Assembly: GCF_004319545.1 (NCBI RefSeq)
Contig: NZ_CP036313.1
Span: forward strand, 1,065,501 to 1,129,500
From: Desulfobacter hydrogenophilus
GTDB lineage: Bacteria; Desulfobacterota; Desulfobacteria; Desulfobacterales; Desulfobacteraceae
Direction: 5' to 3'
DNA length: 64,000 nt
Below the pieces are notes generated by a model that was not told where the DNA came from, did no database searches, and saw nothing but the letters and a program-made list of their open reading frames with translations. This document shows, piece after piece, positions 1-11,975 of this stretch (within the stretch, counting starts at the first letter, position 1; the number at the start of each line of letters is the position of its first letter). The position numbers were made by a program, and so were the translations under genes.

Positions 1-1626
1 AAAGGATGCCTTGAGTTCGGCCCTGTCCATGTCAAGCAGGCATGGATGTTCGGCAATCACCACAGCCGGTCCGTTTTCCTGGCAATACGCTTTTGCCTCT
101 TTAAGAATGTTAATAAATGCCGGCAGATCATATGGGTCTGCGGTTTTTATGAAATTCACCCCGCAGCCTTTGACAATGTCAGGAATATTTACGGCAATGC
201 AGGCATCGCCCGAGGCGTCCCGGCCCGAGGCCGGTGTTGGCTGGTGGCCGGTCATGGCCGTGGTCCGGTTGTCCAGAATCACCAGAACATAAGGAATTTT
301 TTTGGTGACGGTTTCAATCAATCCGGGAATACCGGAATGGAAAAAGGTGGAGTCTCCAATGGTGGAGAAAACGGGCGGTTGCTTCTCATTTTTAGCATAG
401 GCAATGGTGAAACCGGCAGCCTGGCTGATGCCTGCCCCCATACAGGTGACCGTGTCCACAGCCCCGAGGTTGCAGCCCAGGGTATAGCATCCGATATCGC
501 TGGTGAAGATACCCTTGGGGGCAGCTTTTTTAATGGCATAAAAGCTGGCCCGGTGGGAGCAACCTGCGCACAGGGTGGGACGCCGCCCCGGCAGCATGGT
601 GATTTGCGGCGCCTGATAATCAACACCGACAAAAGCGCAAATCCGTTCTTCCACGTTTTCGGGCAATAGCTCCCCCGTCGGAGAGATAAAGCCCGTGTTT
701 TTGCCTTTAACCCGGTTTTTATCTGCCAGCTGCATCTCAATGACGCCCCAGGTTTCTTCCAGCACCAGGATTTCATCGTAGGTATCCATTTCCTTGATGA
801 ACTCCTTGTGTAAAGGAAAGGGCTGGACGACCTGGTATACGGGGATATCCAAATTTCTTTCTTTAATAATGTCCCTGGCATTGGCCGCTGCCACACCTGA
901 TAGAACAATGGCCTGCCCACCACCTTTGGCCGTGCCGGATACCAGCCGGGGACGGGTGGGCTCATAGTCTGCGATTTTGGCAAGTTTGACCTCCAGTTCC
1001 TTGTGGAGCTGGAGCCGGAATTTTGGGGTTGCCGCCCATCTGCCCGGATTTTTTTCAAAGGCTGCCTCACGCTGTGTCATTTCAATTTTTTCCACATCCA
1101 TGCTCTGGCGGGAGTGACACACCCGGGTGGTGGGCCGCAGCATCACGGGAATCTCAAAGGCTTCGGACAGTTCAAAAGCAATACCGGCAAGTTCGGCAGC
1201 CTGGCGCGGTGAATCCGGATCCAGCACTGGCAGCTTGGCCATGACCGCCATCAGGCGTGAATCCTGTTCGGTCTGGGAGGAGTGGGGACCGGGATCATCG
1301 GCACTGATCACCACAAACCCACCTTTGACACCTAGGTATACGGAACTCATCAAGGGGTCGGCAGCCACGTTCAGTCCAACCTGTTTCATGGCAACCGCTG
1401 TTCTGAGCCCTGCCTGGGCCCCTGCGTAAGCGGTTTCAAATGCCACTTTCTCATTCACGGCCCACTGGGCGTGAATATCCAGATCCATCTCTTTTTTCAG
1501 GGCAACAACTGCGGACAATATTTCCGAAGAAGGTGTGCCGGGGTAAGCGTAGGCCATTTGGCAGCCGTTTTTCAGCAAACCATAGGCTAAAGCTTCGTTT
1601 CCCAGCATCAGTCGTTTTGTATTCAT
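1..1626 (-). CDS. iorA: Indolepyruvate:ferredoxin oxidoreductase alpha subunit, 3' end cut by window
   Basis: The minus-strand frame is open from an ATG at 1626 to the window edge (about 542 residues). It encodes the large, thiamine-diphosphate-dependent subunit that oxidatively decarboxylates aryl pyruvates to aryl-acetyl-CoA, reducing ferredoxin. Seen: an N-terminal pyruvate-ferredoxin-oxidoreductase-like domain starting MNTKRLMLGNEALAYGLL with AYPGTPSSEI, and a C-terminal ThDP-binding domain with CAGCSHRASF, GDSTFFHSGIPGL and LDNRTTAMTGHQP. The C-terminal ferredoxin domain of the family would lie beyond base 1. GAGG stands upstream of the ATG. A class I aminotransferase lies 2.9 kb away, which fits amino acid to 2-oxo acid to acyl-CoA. 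The partner iorB is not in the window. Identification is firm; the substrate is inferred. Confidence 0.93.
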   Translation of the reverse strand, partial: MNTKRLMLGNEALAYGLLKNGCQMAYAYPGTPSSEILSAVVALKKEMDLDIHAQWAVNEKVAFETAYAGAQAGLRTAVAMKQVGLNVAADPLMSSVYLGVKGGFVVISADDPGPHSSQTEQDSRLMAVMAKLPVLDPDSPRQAAELAGIAFELSEAFEIPVMLRPTTRVCHSRQSMDVEKIEMTQREAAFEKNPGRWAATPKFRLQLHKELEVKLAKIADYEPTRPRLVSGTAKGGGQAIVLSGVAAANARDIIKERNLDIPVYQVVQPFPLHKEFIKEMDTYDEILVLEETWGVIEMQLADKNRVKGKNTGFISPTGELLPENVEERICAFVGVDYQAPQITMLPGRRPTLCAGCSHRASFYAIKKAAPKGIFTSDIGCYTLGCNLGAVDTVTCMGAGISQAAGFTIAYAKNEKQPPVFSTIGDSTFFHSGIPGLIETVTKKIPYVLVILDNRTTAMTGHQPTPASGRDASGDACIAVNIPDIVKGCGVNFIKTADPYDLPAFINILKEAKAYCQENGPAVVIAEHPCLLDMDRAELKASF

Positions 1627-1826
1627 TATTATATCTAACCTCAAATGGTTTCATATAGTGTTTCTGCGGACAGCAACATGCCAAAAAATCGAATAAAAAT
1701 CAATTTATTTGTTGAAATTGTTGGAAATTAAACGTGTTGCGCATGGGCCGACAAAGGCGCTGCATAAACCATGAATTACGCGTGGAAGGTATTAATCCTT
1801 AGCCAATATTTATATCCAACTCAATA

Positions 1827-1840
1827 TATCGAATCCGATA
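1827..1840. promoter_or_regulatory. Operator-like site, imperfect copy of the 1995-2020 palindrome
   Basis: TATCGAATCCGATA matches the core of the perfect palindrome at 1995-2020 (TATCGAATTCGATA) with one mismatch. It lies in the roughly 560 bp AT-rich gap between divergent iorA and the methyltransferase gene, about 200 bp upstream of iorA. A shared repressor site for both genes is an inference. Confidence 0.5.
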
Positions 1841-1994
1841 CAATTTATTCTTATACAAATCAGTATTAAAGTAATATATTAAAGTAATTATTCCATTATA
1901 ATGGTGTGTTAATTTTCAATGTGCCCCATGGCGTTGCCACCATAACCCGCCACAATACATGTAGTAACAGCACTAAATTGTTTCTAACACAAAT

Positions 1995-2020
1995 AAAATA
2001 TATCGAATTCGATATATTTT
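1995..2020. promoter_or_regulatory. Perfect 26-bp palindromic operator
   Basis: A perfect inverted repeat centred on GAATTC, core TATCGAATTCGATA, extended by AT-rich arms. It lies directly upstream of the -35 box of the promoter at 2024-2052. Its size and symmetry fit a homodimeric repressor or activator; no regulator gene is adjacent. Confidence 0.65.
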
Positions 2021-2023
2021 TCC

Positions 2024-2052
2024 TTGACCTTGTATGGAATAGACTGTAAATT
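2024..2052 (+). promoter_or_regulatory. Sigma-70-type promoter for the methyltransferase gene
   Basis: TTGACC (2024-2029) and TAAATT (2047-2052) are separated by 17 bp, immediately after the 26-bp palindrome and about 140 bp upstream of the TTG start at 2190. Confidence 0.55.
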
Positions 2053-2189
2053 ATGTGCTGTTAAAATACGATATAGTAAAATGAAAGTTACAATTGCGTT
2101 ATTTTGCGAAATTTTTTAATTTCGAATTAGACATGACGGCGGATAAAAAAATAAAAACGGTCCGCTAACCTAAAATTAAGGAGAATCTT

Positions 2190-2837
2190 TTGGAATTACA
2201 AGAAGCGACATTAGGTCAAGACAAATGGTTTGCAGAGGGTAGCCAGGCAGAGAATGAAGTTGAAAAGTATTACAACGCGTGGGGCAAAGACTACGAAGAC
2301 TCAGTAAAAAGCTGGGATTATGACGCACCGGAAAAAGCTGCGGCTCTGTTGAAAAAATACATGCAGGTTGACGGCACCGTATGCGATGCCGGATGCGGCA
2401 GCGGCCTGACCGGAGAAGCACTGAATGCCAGCGGGTTTAAAAGCGTTGTCGGTTTTGACTTAAGCCCTGATTTTGCCGCCGTTGCCAAGGAAAAGGGTGT
2501 GTATGAAGATGTGCATATTGTTAATATGCATGAAAAACCCTTCTGTTATAGCGACAACCAGTTTGCCAATCTGATCTGCATTGGTACACTCACCTATGTA
2601 CAAAATGTGCCTGATGTTGTTCGCGAGTTTGCCCGGATTGCCAAACCCGGCGGCATGGTTATATTTTCCCATCGTACAGATATGATTGATGACGAATTTA
2701 CTGGAGAACTTGAAGCCATCAAGGCCGATAAAGTCCTGGAAGAGGTTTTAGTTTCCGATCCAAAGCCTTACCTGCCCGGAAATAAAGACTTTTCAGATAA
2801 AATCAAAATTGTTTACTACGCATACCGTGTATTGTAA
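2190..2837 (+). CDS. Class I SAM-dependent methyltransferase
   Basis: A 215-residue protein. The start is TTG, chosen because AAGGAG lies 6 bp upstream and no better ATG exists. Seen: a Rossmann-type SAM site CDAGCGSGLTGEAL (about 65-80), an acidic strand end VVGFDLSPDF, and the N-terminal segment YYNAWGKDYEDSVKSWDYD, which resembles the METTL27/Williams-Beuren-27-like group. The substrate cannot be read from the sequence; a small molecule is more likely than nucleic acid because no RNA- or DNA-binding domain is present. It is divergent from iorA across a region with two operator-like palindromes, so co-regulation with aryl-pyruvate oxidation is plausible. It is followed by a strong hairpin and the permease gene. 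Confidence 0.8.
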   Translation: MELQEATLGQDKWFAEGSQAENEVEKYYNAWGKDYEDSVKSWDYDAPEKAAALLKKYMQVDGTVCDAGCGSGLTGEALNASGFKSVVGFDLSPDFAAVAKEKGVYEDVHIVNMHEKPFCYSDNQFANLICIGTLTYVQNVPDVVREFARIAKPGGMVIFSHRTDMIDDEFTGELEAIKADKVLEEVLVSDPKPYLPGNKDFSDKIKIVYYAYRVL

Positions 2838-2875
2838 TCCTCCCGCCTGAACAAGACGTATTTATCCGTCTTCAG

Positions 2876-2911
2876 CCCTGGGGCCGGCAGCTGCACTTGC
2901 CGGCCCCAGGG
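2876..2911 (+). terminator. Strong GC-rich hairpin without U-tract
   Basis: A 14-bp perfect stem, CCCTGGGGCCGGCA paired with TGCCGGCCCCAGGG, with an 8-nt loop, lies 39 bp after the methyltransferase stop. No T-run follows, so it may be a Rho-type or processing hairpin that partially insulates the permease gene. Confidence 0.5.
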
Positions 2912-2993
2912 GCGACCGTGCGGCCGGCACACCCATTGCTGCCGCCGCCGGACAAACAACTTTCGCCAAATTGTTTTATCAGGAGGTTTTCAA

Positions 2994-4397
2994 ATGAAAT
3001 CCACCCAAGAGAAGAGACATGAACTGCCATATGCCGGTGGACCGCTCAAGCTGCGCATCCCCTTTATTCATTACAGGCTTGAGTACCAGGATTTTATCCA
3101 GGGTGCCATATTAAGCTGTATTCCGTTGGGAATCACCGCGGCCATGGTCAAAGTGCTGGGTATCCCCCTTGAAATTGCGGTGCTGATGGTCGTGATCAAT
3201 AATTTTTTCTATCTATTGCACACCTCTTTTGGAGATCCTTCCATCAGCGGCTGGATTACTGCGGGCATACCGTTATATATCTCTTTTTTAACAGGATTTG
3301 ACCCCGGACCGGAACGCATCCAGGCACTGATTGCCCTACAGGTGCTTGTTGGGCTGATATTTCTGGTTTTTGGCCTCACCGGCATTACCCGTTGGATTAT
3401 CAAACATTTTCCAGTATCCATGCGGTCCGGGATTCTTTTGGGCGCAGGGTTTGCCTCCCTGATGCGGGTGTTTGATCCGGGCCAGCCATTTATCGGCAAA
3501 ATGCCGGTGGCGTTCAGTGTGGCCGCTTTAACCAGCTTTTTTATTCTATTCTCATCCCGGGCTCTGAAATTCAGGGCGAGATCAAATCTGTTCACCTGGG
3601 TGGCGGGTTTCGGCATTGCACCAGGATTTATCATTGGATATTGCGTTGGATTACTCACCGGTGAAATTGCCCCGCCTTCGGGAGTGTTTGACAGGATTAT
3701 CATTGATGCCCCGTTTGGGGAGATGCTTTCATCTTTTTCCGTGATGAATGTGGGCATGCCGTCTGCCGGTCAGTGGATGGCGGCGCTCTCCCTGGCCATT
3801 GTCGCCTATGTGCTGGCATTCGGTGATATTCTGGTTCTGGAGACGATGATAGAAGACTGCAACGAGGCCCGCAAAGATGAAAGCATTGTGTTTGAAGTTC
3901 GGCGCAATCACATCATCACAGCCATCAGAAATGGTGTTCAAGGCCTTTTCCTGCCCTTTCTACCGTTGTGCGGTCCCCAGTGGACAGGCGGGCAGGCCCT
4001 GGTGGTGAATCGGTACAAACATTCAACACCCGACCAGGAACCCTCCTATTGGGGCGGTGCCACCTCCATTTTCTGGGGCATGAGCCTGGCCATGGTATTT
4101 CATCCACTGGTTCAGATCATCCTGCCCGGCAAGCTGATCGGGTTCGGCCTGACCCTCCTGATTCAAGGCTATCTGTGTATCTACCTTGCGCTGACCCTTT
4201 GCAACACCAATGTCCAGCGCGGCATTGCCGGCATTATGGCGGCAGCACTGGTGTCTGCCAACTATACCAAACTTTGGGGCAGTGCATTCTGGTCCGGACC
4301 GACCATGGCCCTGATTGTCGGCGCAGTCCTGTTTTTTGTACTTGAGTATGAAAAAAAAGAGAAAAAGGGTATTTCCCAGGCGGCTCTATCGGACTAA
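2994..4397 (+). CDS. Xanthine/uracil-permease-like (NCS2-type) membrane transporter
   Basis: A 467-residue polytopic membrane protein with about 11-13 hydrophobic segments and a short hydrophilic N-terminus. The start ATG has AGGAGG 8 bp upstream. The arrangement, including SFGDPSISGWITAGIPLY in the first third and LAFGDILVLETMIED in the central part, is that of the large xanthine/uracil/sulfate-permease superfamily, most like NCS2. I cannot identify the substrate. Its placement between iorA/methyltransferase and an aminotransferase suggests uptake or export of an aromatic or heterocyclic acid; this is inference from context only. It ends before a bidirectional terminator that separates it from the convergent aminotransferase. 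Confidence 0.6.
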   Translation: MKSTQEKRHELPYAGGPLKLRIPFIHYRLEYQDFIQGAILSCIPLGITAAMVKVLGIPLEIAVLMVVINNFFYLLHTSFGDPSISGWITAGIPLYISFLTGFDPGPERIQALIALQVLVGLIFLVFGLTGITRWIIKHFPVSMRSGILLGAGFASLMRVFDPGQPFIGKMPVAFSVAALTSFFILFSSRALKFRARSNLFTWVAGFGIAPGFIIGYCVGLLTGEIAPPSGVFDRIIIDAPFGEMLSSFSVMNVGMPSAGQWMAALSLAIVAYVLAFGDILVLETMIEDCNEARKDESIVFEVRRNHIITAIRNGVQGLFLPFLPLCGPQWTGGQALVVNRYKHSTPDQEPSYWGGATSIFWGMSLAMVFHPLVQIILPGKLIGFGLTLLIQGYLCIYLALTLCNTNVQRGIAGIMAAALVSANYTKLWGSAFWSGPTMALIVGAVLFFVLEYEKKEKKGISQAALSD

Positions 4398-4422
4398 TTG
4401 ATAGGCTGTAAAAAAGATTCTG

Positions 4423-4461
4423 AATATTTCGGGGGGGACAAATTGTCCCCCCCGAAATATT
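4423..4461. terminator. Bidirectional terminator hairpin
   Basis: AATATTTCGGGGGGGACAA is followed by its reverse complement one base later, giving a long stem with 7 G:C pairs in a row and AT-rich flanks. It sits between the convergent permease (+) and aminotransferase (-) genes. Confidence 0.85.
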
Positions 4462-4488
4462 TTAGGAACAAAAAAATAAATCCCCTAT

Positions 4489-5670
4489 TTATTTTAGTTT
4501 TTTAGCTTCTTCCATGGCCCGTTTAAATCCGGCCATGGAATTTGTAATGGCCTGTTCAGGCACAGCATAGGAAAGCCGGATGTGGCCTGGGCCGCCAAAT
4601 CCGGAGCCGGGCACGGCCAGGATGTTCTCTTTTTTAAGCAAGCCCGCAAATGCCACATCATTCTCAATGGGAGTTTTGGGAAACAGGTAGAATGCACCTT
4701 CGGGTACGTTAAACTCATACCCTGCCGCAGCAAGCCCCTCACAGATCATATCCCTGCGCTTACGATAGATATCAATATCCACACACACACCCTGCAGCTT
4801 CCCCACCACCTGCTGAAACAGGGCCGGAGCGTTCACAAACATCATTGTGTTGGCCACGCCGGCTGCTGACGCAATCAGCTCCGCATCTTCAGCCCCAGGA
4901 TGAACCGCAAGATATCCCACACGTTCGCCAGCCAGGGAGAGCTCCTTGGAATAGGAAGTCAAGACAATGGTATGGTCATATACGCCGAACATCCAGGGGA
5001 CATCCACATCATAGGCAATCTTGCGATAGGGTTCGTCCGAAATCAGATAAATGCGTCGACCAAACTCCCGGCTTTTCTTTTCCAGAAGCTGACCCAGTTT
5101 GCCCAGCTCCTGTTTGGTGTAGACTACACCCGTGGGATTGTTGGGGGAATTGATGAGCATGACGCGGGTCTCTTTATTAATGGCGGCTTCAATGGCCCCA
5201 ATATTCAGATGAAAATCGGGCTTGGTAGAGACGGTTTTAAGATTAGCTCCGGCAATAAAGGCGTACTGATTATACCCCACAAAATAGGGTGTCGGCACCA
5301 GGATATCCTCGCCGGGATTGACCAAAGCTTTTAAGGTATCGTTCAAAGCACCGGCCGCCCCCACACTCATGACCACCAGATCTGCAGTCATCCCAACCCC
5401 GCACTGGGCATTCAGGTAATCGGCAACAGCCTGGCGAACCCAGGGGTATCCTGCATTGGGCATATATCCGTGGGAGGTTGCGGCATCGTTGATCAGGCCC
5501 AGGATCGTTTCCTTGACCACCGGCGGCGGCGGCACATCGGGATTTCCCAAAGAAAAATCAAACACATTCTCAGCCCCGAACTTTTCTCTCATCCGGATGC
5601 CTTCTTCAAACATTTTTCGAATCATGGATGCGGATTTTACTATTCCAACCATCTTGTCTGCAATTGGCAT
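4489..5670 (-). CDS. Pyridoxal-phosphate class I aminotransferase
   Basis: A 393-residue fold-type I aminotransferase of the aspartate/aromatic subgroup. Seen: FSLGNPDVPPPP near residue 40, the NSPNNPTGVVY motif, the D-x-x-Y of ISDEPYRKIAYD, the PLP lysine in TSYSKELSLAGERVGY, and the C-terminal carboxylate-binding arginine in GGPGHIRLSYA. It would interconvert an amino acid and its 2-oxo acid in the cytoplasm. With iorA nearby, an aromatic substrate feeding aryl-pyruvate oxidation is likely but unproven. It is transcribed alone, convergent with the permease. About 825 bp of non-coding, repeat-rich DNA lies upstream. Confidence 0.88.
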   Translation of the reverse strand: MPIADKMVGIVKSASMIRKMFEEGIRMREKFGAENVFDFSLGNPDVPPPPVVKETILGLINDAATSHGYMPNAGYPWVRQAVADYLNAQCGVGMTADLVVMSVGAAGALNDTLKALVNPGEDILVPTPYFVGYNQYAFIAGANLKTVSTKPDFHLNIGAIEAAINKETRVMLINSPNNPTGVVYTKQELGKLGQLLEKKSREFGRRIYLISDEPYRKIAYDVDVPWMFGVYDHTIVLTSYSKELSLAGERVGYLAVHPGAEDAELIASAAGVANTMMFVNAPALFQQVVGKLQGVCVDIDIYRKRRDMICEGLAAAGYEFNVPEGAFYLFPKTPIENDVAFAGLLKKENILAVPGSGFGGPGHIRLSYAVPEQAITNSMAGFKRAMEEAKKLK

Positions 5671-5981
5671 GGCAGTACCTCTTTGTCTATTAAGTATTAA
5701 TTAATATTTGGAAGACACCATAACGTAAAACGCATTAAACCAAAACTTTTAATTTTCTGCTAAGCTGAAACGAACAAAAAATGGATTGTACTAATGAGAA
5801 AGCTGAGGATTGCAATACTGTTGATGAAGTCTATGCTTGCCTAGAAGAACTGGAAGAAGATCCATTATACTCAGTAGATTCCCCCTAAAAAGTAAAAAAT
5901 GGCGGACATCAACGCCATACCCTGGAAGGTCAATTCCTGGATGGAAATGACCGACACAATAGACGAATGCTTGATGGTAGA

Positions 5982-6085
5982 TATAAGGTAGAGAACTTTG
6001 TCTCCCTGTTCATGTCCATTTTCATCTTCTTAGTGAATTTCGAGACCGTCAAAACTGTCTTTTGGGAACCATTCTCTCTGATTTT
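5982..6085. repeat. Direct repeat, copy 1
   Basis: About 104 bp starting TATAAGGTAGAGAACTTTGT and running to the twin-dyad site. It matches 6157-6260 at roughly 80 percent by eye, with no gaps. Confidence 0.75.
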
Positions 6086-6121
6086 TCCCGTGCCACAGGA
6101 ATTGTTCCTGTCTGACAAGGA
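6085..6121. promoter_or_regulatory. Twin-dyad enhancer-like site (copy F)
   Basis: TTCCCG-TGCCA-CAGGAA (6085-6101) and TTCCTG-TCTGA-CAAGGA (6105-6121) are 20 bp centre to centre. The same pair with the same spacing occurs at 18836, 29397, 33728 and 35130. This copy lies 376 bp upstream of gap and is oriented opposite to the 35.1 kb copy. Confidence 0.7.
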
Positions 6122-6156
6122 AGTTACTGTCTTACGGACTATCCGTTTACAGGCTC

Positions 6157-6260
6157 TATAAGGTAGAGAACTTTGTTTCCCTACTCACATCCGTTCTCAT
6201 CTTCCTGGCGGATTACGAAATCGTCAAGACTGTCTTTTTCGAGCCATTCTCTTTGTAAAC
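6157..6260. repeat. Direct repeat, copy 2
   Basis: Second copy of the segment at 5982-6085, starting TATAAGGTAGAGAACTTTGT. The two copies bracket the enhancer-like site. Confidence 0.75.
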
Positions 6261-6303
6261 CGAATACCTGCCCTATGCCAGGGGCGATATACTCCTGACC
6301 ATG

Positions 6304-6317
6304 GGAATTACATTTGC
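6304..6317 (+). promoter_or_regulatory. Candidate sigma-54 promoter for gap operon
   Basis: GG-N10-GC with TTTGC at -12, but the -24 element reads GGAAT rather than GGCAC. It is weaker than the other sigma-54 promoters in the window and lies about 180 bp upstream of the gap start. Confidence 0.3.
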
Positions 6318-6496
6318 CTTTTTTCGATACAAGATAACTTGCTAAAATTAAGGGATATATAGGTTCCGAATACAATGGTACGATTTATGCTGATTATCCT
6401 AATTGAATGTTAAGGTGAAGTTGCTTAATTAACCAGAATTGATGTTTTAAAACAGTTACCTAACTTTAAAAGTATAACCCCAAAGGAGGTACAACC

Positions 6497-7492
6497 ATGA
6501 AGAAAGTTGCTATTAACGGATTAGGACGTATTGGAAGACTGGTGTTGCGGCATTATCTATCCAATCCTCCAAAAAATCTTCAAATCGTCGCGGCCAACGA
6601 TCTCACCCCGACCGATGAGCTTGCTTACCTGTTACGGTATGATTCTGTACAAGGGAGAGCTTCGTTTCCCATAGAATCCAGCCAGGATTATCTCGAGCTG
6701 GGATCTCAGAAGGTCGCTGTTTTCAATGAAAAGGACCCTGTGAATCTGCCCTGGAAGGCACTCGGGGTGGATGTCGTACTGGAGTGCACCGGGCTGTTTA
6801 GAAAACGGGAGGACGCGGCTAAACACCTTGAGTCCGGGGCATCGAAGGTGATTATAAGTGCACCTTCTGAAAATGCTGATTTGACCATCGTGATGGGTGT
6901 CAATGAAAAATTGTATGATTCCCAGAAGCATCATGTTATTTCAAATGCTTCGTGTACGACCAATTCTTTGGCCCCGGTGGTTAAGGTGCTCAATGATACC
7001 TTTGGAATTGAAAACCTTATGGTCACCACCATCCATGCGTATACGGCCAGCCAGGCCCTGGTGGATCGTCCTGCCCGTAAAAGAAGAAGGGGACGAGCTG
7101 CCGCCGCTTCATTGATTCCAAGCACAACGGGGGCTGCTAAGGCAACAGCCCTGGTCATACCCGAACTGAAAGGGAGAATGGATGCCATAGCGGTGAGAGC
7201 ACCGATCCCGGATGGGGCCTTAACGGATATTGTCGCTTATCTAAAAAAGGACGTTTCTGTGGAGACAGTGAATTCTGTCTTGAGAAACGCAGCCGGGGGG
7301 GCGCTCAAAGGTATCATAGATTATAATGACGATGAAATCGTATCTGCCGATATTATTGGAAATCCACACTCAGGTATTGTTGATGCCCCATCCACAAGGG
7401 TGGTCATGAACCGGGTGGCCAAGGTGCTGATCTGGTATGACAATGAATTTGGCTATGCGAGACGGATGCTGGACCTTGCAGCTTATGTATAA
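6497..7492 (+). CDS. gap: Glyceraldehyde-3-phosphate dehydrogenase
   Basis: A 331-residue cytoplasmic enzyme oxidising and phosphorylating glyceraldehyde-3-phosphate to 1,3-bisphosphoglycerate with NAD. Seen: the NAD fold [13 protein letters not shown] at 6-18; Asn34-Asp35, suggesting NAD rather than NADP; the catalytic Cys153 in [12 protein letters not shown]; His180 in [10 protein letters not shown]; and the C-terminal [15 protein letters not shown]. The length is normal. AAAGGAGG precedes the ATG. The S-loop is unusually basic ([24 protein letters not shown]). It is first in a co-directional gap-gpmA-pyk-eno cluster; its stop overlaps the start of gpmA by 8 bp, so translation is probably coupled. 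Confidence 0.96.
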   Translation: MKKVAINGLGRIGRLVLRHYLSNPPKNLQIVAANDLTPTDELAYLLRYDSVQGRASFPIESSQDYLELGSQKVAVFNEKDPVNLPWKALGVDVVLECTGLFRKREDAAKHLESGASKVIISAPSENADLTIVMGVNEKLYDSQKHHVISNASCTTNSLAPVVKVLNDTFGIENLMVTTIHAYTASQALVDRPARKRRRGRAAAASLIPSTTGAAKATALVIPELKGRMDAIAVRAPIPDGALTDIVAYLKKDVSVETVNSVLRNAAGGALKGIIDYNDDEIVSADIIGNPHSGIVDAPSTRVVMNRVAKVLIWYDNEFGYARRMLDLAAYV

Positions 7493-8246
7493 ATTAATTC
7501 TACTACGGCACGGTCAGAGCGAGTGGAACCTGCAGAATCGTTTCACGGGGTGGGCGGATGTTGACTTAAGTGAACAAGGCATCCAGGAAGCCGGGAATGC
7601 GGGCAAGCTCTTGAAAGAGGGCGGCTATGAGTTTGACCTGGTTTATACATCTCTCCTGAAGCGTGCGATTCGAACGATGTGGGATGTGCTTGATGAACTG
7701 GACCAGATGTGGGTGCCCGTTGTGCGGCATTGGCGTTTGAATGAGCGGCACTACGGCGCGCTGCAGGGCCTCAACAAGGCGGCAACGATGCAAAAGTACG
7801 GCGCAGAACAGGTGAAGATATGGCGCCGCTCCTACGCCACCTTGCCCCCCGCGCTTAAGGAAAGTGACGACCGGTATCCCGGCCAGGATCGACGCTATGC
7901 GGACCTTTCTGTAGAGGAGATCCCGCTGGCGGAGAGTCTCAAAGACACTGTAGCCCGTTTCATTCCCTATTGGCTGGACACGATTGCACCGCAAATCAAA
8001 AGTGGTAAGCGCGTGCTCATCGTCGCGCACGGCAACAGCCTCCGCGCATTAATCAAACATCTCGATAGTCTTTCAGAGGAGGAAATTGTGGGACTGAATA
8101 TACCCACCGGCATCCCCCTGAGCTATGATCTGGACGACGATCTCAAGCCCCTTCGCAAGACCTATCTGGGTGATCCCGAAGTAGCGAAGAAGGCCGCGGC
8201 GGCCGTCGCCAACCAAGCCGCGGTTAGTGAGATAGCCGATGGATAA
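7485..8246 (+). CDS. gpmA: 2,3-bisphosphoglycerate-dependent phosphoglycerate mutase
   Basis: A 253-residue enzyme interconverting 3- and 2-phosphoglycerate. I use the ATG at 7485, inside the end of gap, because the family start (short N-terminus, then [12 protein letters not shown]) begins there; a longer in-frame ORF from 7437 is a read-in from gap. Seen: phosphohistidine His9 in [17 protein letters not shown], the family signature around [21 protein letters not shown], and the second catalytic histidine in [16 protein letters not shown]. The length matches dPGMs. It lies between gap and pyk. Confidence 0.95.
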   Translation: MYKLILLRHGQSEWNLQNRFTGWADVDLSEQGIQEAGNAGKLLKEGGYEFDLVYTSLLKRAIRTMWDVLDELDQMWVPVVRHWRLNERHYGALQGLNKAATMQKYGAEQVKIWRRSYATLPPALKESDDRYPGQDRRYADLSVEEIPLAESLKDTVARFIPYWLDTIAPQIKSGKRVLIVAHGNSLRALIKHLDSLSEEEIVGLNIPTGIPLSYDLDDDLKPLRKTYLGDPEVAKKAAAAVANQAAVSEIADG

Positions 8247-8361
8247 GCAAGCCCCTTTTGCCCATAGCCACAAGATGATGAAGAAGGAGGAGGATATGTT
8301 GGACGTACACGTACCGATTGATGTTTTTCCTAGTACGCGGACTATCTATAGGGAGGGCTGA
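8239..8361 (+). CDS. Small ORF of 40 codons between gpmA and pyk
   Basis: The ATG overlaps the gpmA stop (ATGGATAA), and the ORF stops 4 bp before the pyk ATG. The sequence ends [20 protein letters not shown], and a second internal ATG at 8296 has GGAGGAGG just upstream. I recognise no family. It may be a coupling peptide for pyk translation, a remnant of another glycolytic gene, or chance. Confidence 0.35.
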   Translation: MDKQAPFAHSHKMMKKEEDMLDVHVPIDVFPSTRTIYREG

Positions 8362-8365
8362 GAAG

Positions 8366-11130
<2,765 letters not shown>

Positions 11131-11186
11131 GAAGGACAGATTATCTTACCAAGGGGACTGCACTGGCTCAAGGAGTTCCCATTATC

Positions 11187-11570
11187 GTGATGCGGGTGAC
11201 GCGTTATTCTCCCTATTCAGTGCCTGAGTTTGCGGTTGACTTGATGTTGTCTCTAAACCGCAAGATTCACACCTTGACCTACGCACTTGAAAACCAGGCG
11301 GCTATAATCGTTTCTTCGCACTTGGGAAGACCAAAGGGAAAGCGCGTGCCGGAACTCTCGCTTTCACCGACGGCCAAGAGGCTGTCTGAACTTTTGCAGC
11401 ACAAGGTGCAAATGTCCCCTGACTGCATTGGACCGGAAGTAACCTGCCTGGCTGAAGCACTCAAGCCGGGCCAGGTGTTAATGCTTGAAAATCTGCATTT
11501 TCATGAGCAAATGGTAAATATCCAGATTGTTCATCTTTTTATTGACAAGGCTTATTTTGTATTATATTGA
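11187..11570 (+). pseudogene. pgk: Phosphoglycerate kinase, N-terminal remnant
   Basis: Only about 85 residues resemble PGK: VSSHLGRPKGKRVPELSLSPTAKRLSELLQHKV, then DCIGPEVTCLAEALKPGQVLMLENLHFHEQ, which is the substrate-binding SHLGRP region through LENLRFH. The segment before it is scrambled (MRVTRYSPYSVPEF where MRVDFNVPL is expected) and everything after LENLHFH is replaced by unrelated AT-rich sequence. Family length is about 395 residues. This is a dead 3' end of the gap-gpmA-pyk-eno operon; a functional pgk must lie elsewhere. Confidence 0.85.
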
Positions 11571-11975
11571 TTTTATAAAGCTAACTCAATCAATTGGTGT
11601 CTTCATATAAAGATTTCGGGAACTCACTTTTCGATATTTGCTTAGAACAGAGCTAAATCGAAGATTTATGGGTGCAATTAAACATTTGGATAACAATCCC
11701 CACAGAATTTTGGGGAAATTTTTGAATTTATTGTCCCAATCGATAGTCAAAACTATGGACTTTAGTCCAAGACTTTCAATGCATTATTTTTATAGGCATT
11801 AAGGAATCAAGCTATGGTTCTTGGGTCTCGTAGCCGTATAAAAATGATTCGTGCAGCGGCATCTTAAATTAGAGACTTTCAGTCGTAACGGGCTTTAAAC
11901 CGCCATTCTATGGACTTTCAGTCCATAGTGGTTGAACCTAAGAAAATTCGGTGCTAAAAAAATAGGGGGCGAGCA
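11571..11975. other. Non-coding gap with small hairpins
   Basis: No gene is seen. Two related hairpins are present: TGGACT-TT-AGTCCA (11756-11769) and CTATGGACT-TTC-AGTCCATAG (11908-11928). The second lies about 47 bp upstream of the chemoreceptor start and could be an operator or the terminator of the preceding operon. Confidence 0.5.

Larger units (their letters stand above)
5671..6496. other. Non-coding gap upstream of the glycolytic operon
   Basis: There is no convincing gene here. A 35-codon ORF (ATG at 5781, ending 5888) has no ribosome binding site. The gap holds a diverged direct duplication (5982-6085 and 6157-6260), a twin-dyad enhancer-like site (6085-6121) and a possible sigma-54 promoter (6304-6317). 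Confidence 0.6.

Noticed and set aside
318..1070. Long minus-strand ORF at the start of the window
   Set aside because: It is an out-of-frame shadow of iorA, whose true frame is open from 1626 to the window edge without a stop.
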